Part shown: positions 5,705 through 5,942 of the stretch, piece by piece
Layout: each line of letters starts with the position of its first letter
How positions within the stretch are numbered: the first letter of the stretch is position 1
Assembly: GCA_012799115.1 (NCBI GenBank)
Contig: JAAZLY010000049.1
Span: 1 to 5,942, forward strand
Direction of reading: 5' to 3'
DNA length: 5,942 nucleotides
Origin: Bacillota bacterium
GTDB lineage: Bacteria > Bacillota > Limnochordia > Darwinibacteriales > Darwinibacteriaceae
Position numbers and translations under genes: made by a program
The notes under the pieces: generated by a model
Databases searched by the model: none
Told to the model about the DNA's origin: nothing
The model's input: only the letters and a program-made list of their open reading frames with translations

Positions 5705-5942
5705 TTACCCGCGGCGCGCCTTCTCCATAGCGGCCAGATCGATTTTCTTCATACCCAGAAAGGCTTGGACCATCCGACTTCTTTCTTCGGGAGAACTCTG
5801 TTCTAGGATCACATCGAAGTTCCCAGGTACGATCTGCCACGACACCCCATACTTATCTTTGAGCCAGCCACATTGCTCTGCCTCTGGCACAGCAGAAAGC
5901 TTATTCCAATAGTAGTCAATTTCCTCTTGTGATGAGCAATGA
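5705..5942 (-). CDS. PhnB-like VOC-fold protein (3-dmu-9_3-mt family), C-terminal part
   Basis: The frame runs off the right edge, so the start is missing and only the last 78 residues are visible, ending in TAA. They read SSQEEIDYYWNKLSAV, then EQCGWLKDKYGVSWQIVP, then a helix with MVQAFLGMKKIDLAAMEKA. The GWLKDKYGVSWQIVP block and the closing MKKIDLAAME segment are hallmarks of the PhnB-like family (glyoxalase/VOC fold, often misnamed 3-demethylubiquinone-9 3-methyltransferase). Full members are about 140-160 residues, so roughly half is present. The GTG at 5890 is an internal Val codon rather than the start, because coding continues upstream with family-typical residues. These are small, soluble, often metal-binding proteins of mostly unknown function. 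The gene is convergent with ygiQ. Confidence 0.93.
   Translation of the reverse strand, partial: HCSSQEEIDYYWNKLSAVPEAEQCGWLKDKYGVSWQIVPGNFDVILEQSSPEERSRMVQAFLGMKKIDLAAMEKARRG

Noticed and set aside
5713..5720. Second GGCGCGCC matching the core of the 1996-2009 palindrome
   Set aside because: It lies inside the VOC coding region and lacks the flanking ATT/AAT arms; most likely chance.
5475..5840. 121-codon minus-strand frame across the ygiQ end and the VOC gene
   Set aside because: It overlaps the clearly recognisable VOC C-terminus in another frame and the end of ygiQ, and has no family signature.

Overview
The window looks like an ordinary chromosomal stretch of a mid-GC Gram-positive bacterium, most likely an uncultured member of the Bacillota (Clostridia or Limnochordia-like). 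The reasons are strong purine-rich Shine-Dalgarno sequences (AAAGGAGA, GGAGGTGA, GAGGTGA, AGGTGG), compact Rho-independent terminators, and the protein families present. This lineage call is inference; there is no rRNA or other marker gene. Five of the six well-supported genes end in TAG and one in TAA; none ends in TGA.

Layout. Bases 1-317 hold an unidentified open frame running in from the left edge. It is broken by one in-frame TGA at 123-125 and its final TGA overlaps the next start codon. Bases 314-802 encode a BltD/PaiA-like GNAT N-acetyltransferase, followed closely by a 57-residue two-helix membrane protein (823-996). A strong intrinsic terminator at 1058-1094 closes this plus-strand unit. 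Converging on it from the minus strand (1870 to 1127) is a two-domain protein: an N-terminal Phd/YefM antitoxin-type domain fused to a Uma2 (DUF820) PD-(D/E)XK nuclease-like domain. Between this gene and the next lies a divergent gene-free region of about 430 bases (1871-2302) that is rich in inverted repeats. On the plus strand follow an Eis-family acetyltransferase (2303-3508), a terminator-like hairpin, an extended -10 promoter candidate, and a YgiQ-family radical SAM protein (3728-5542). The right end holds the C-terminal 78 residues of a PhnB-like VOC-fold protein on the minus strand, convergent with ygiQ across a hairpin-rich gap.

How the genes relate. Apart from the GNAT/small membrane protein pair, the genes look like independent single-gene units with their own terminators or divergent/convergent arrangement, so no multi-gene pathway is evident. 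Two different acetyl-CoA-dependent acetyltransferases occur, both from families that act on amines, polyamines or aminoglycosides. The most unusual element is the antitoxin-nuclease fusion. It has no separate toxin gene beside it, and small TGTC/GACA dyads upstream could be an autoregulatory operator. The second item worth checking is the TGA-interrupted frame at the left edge.
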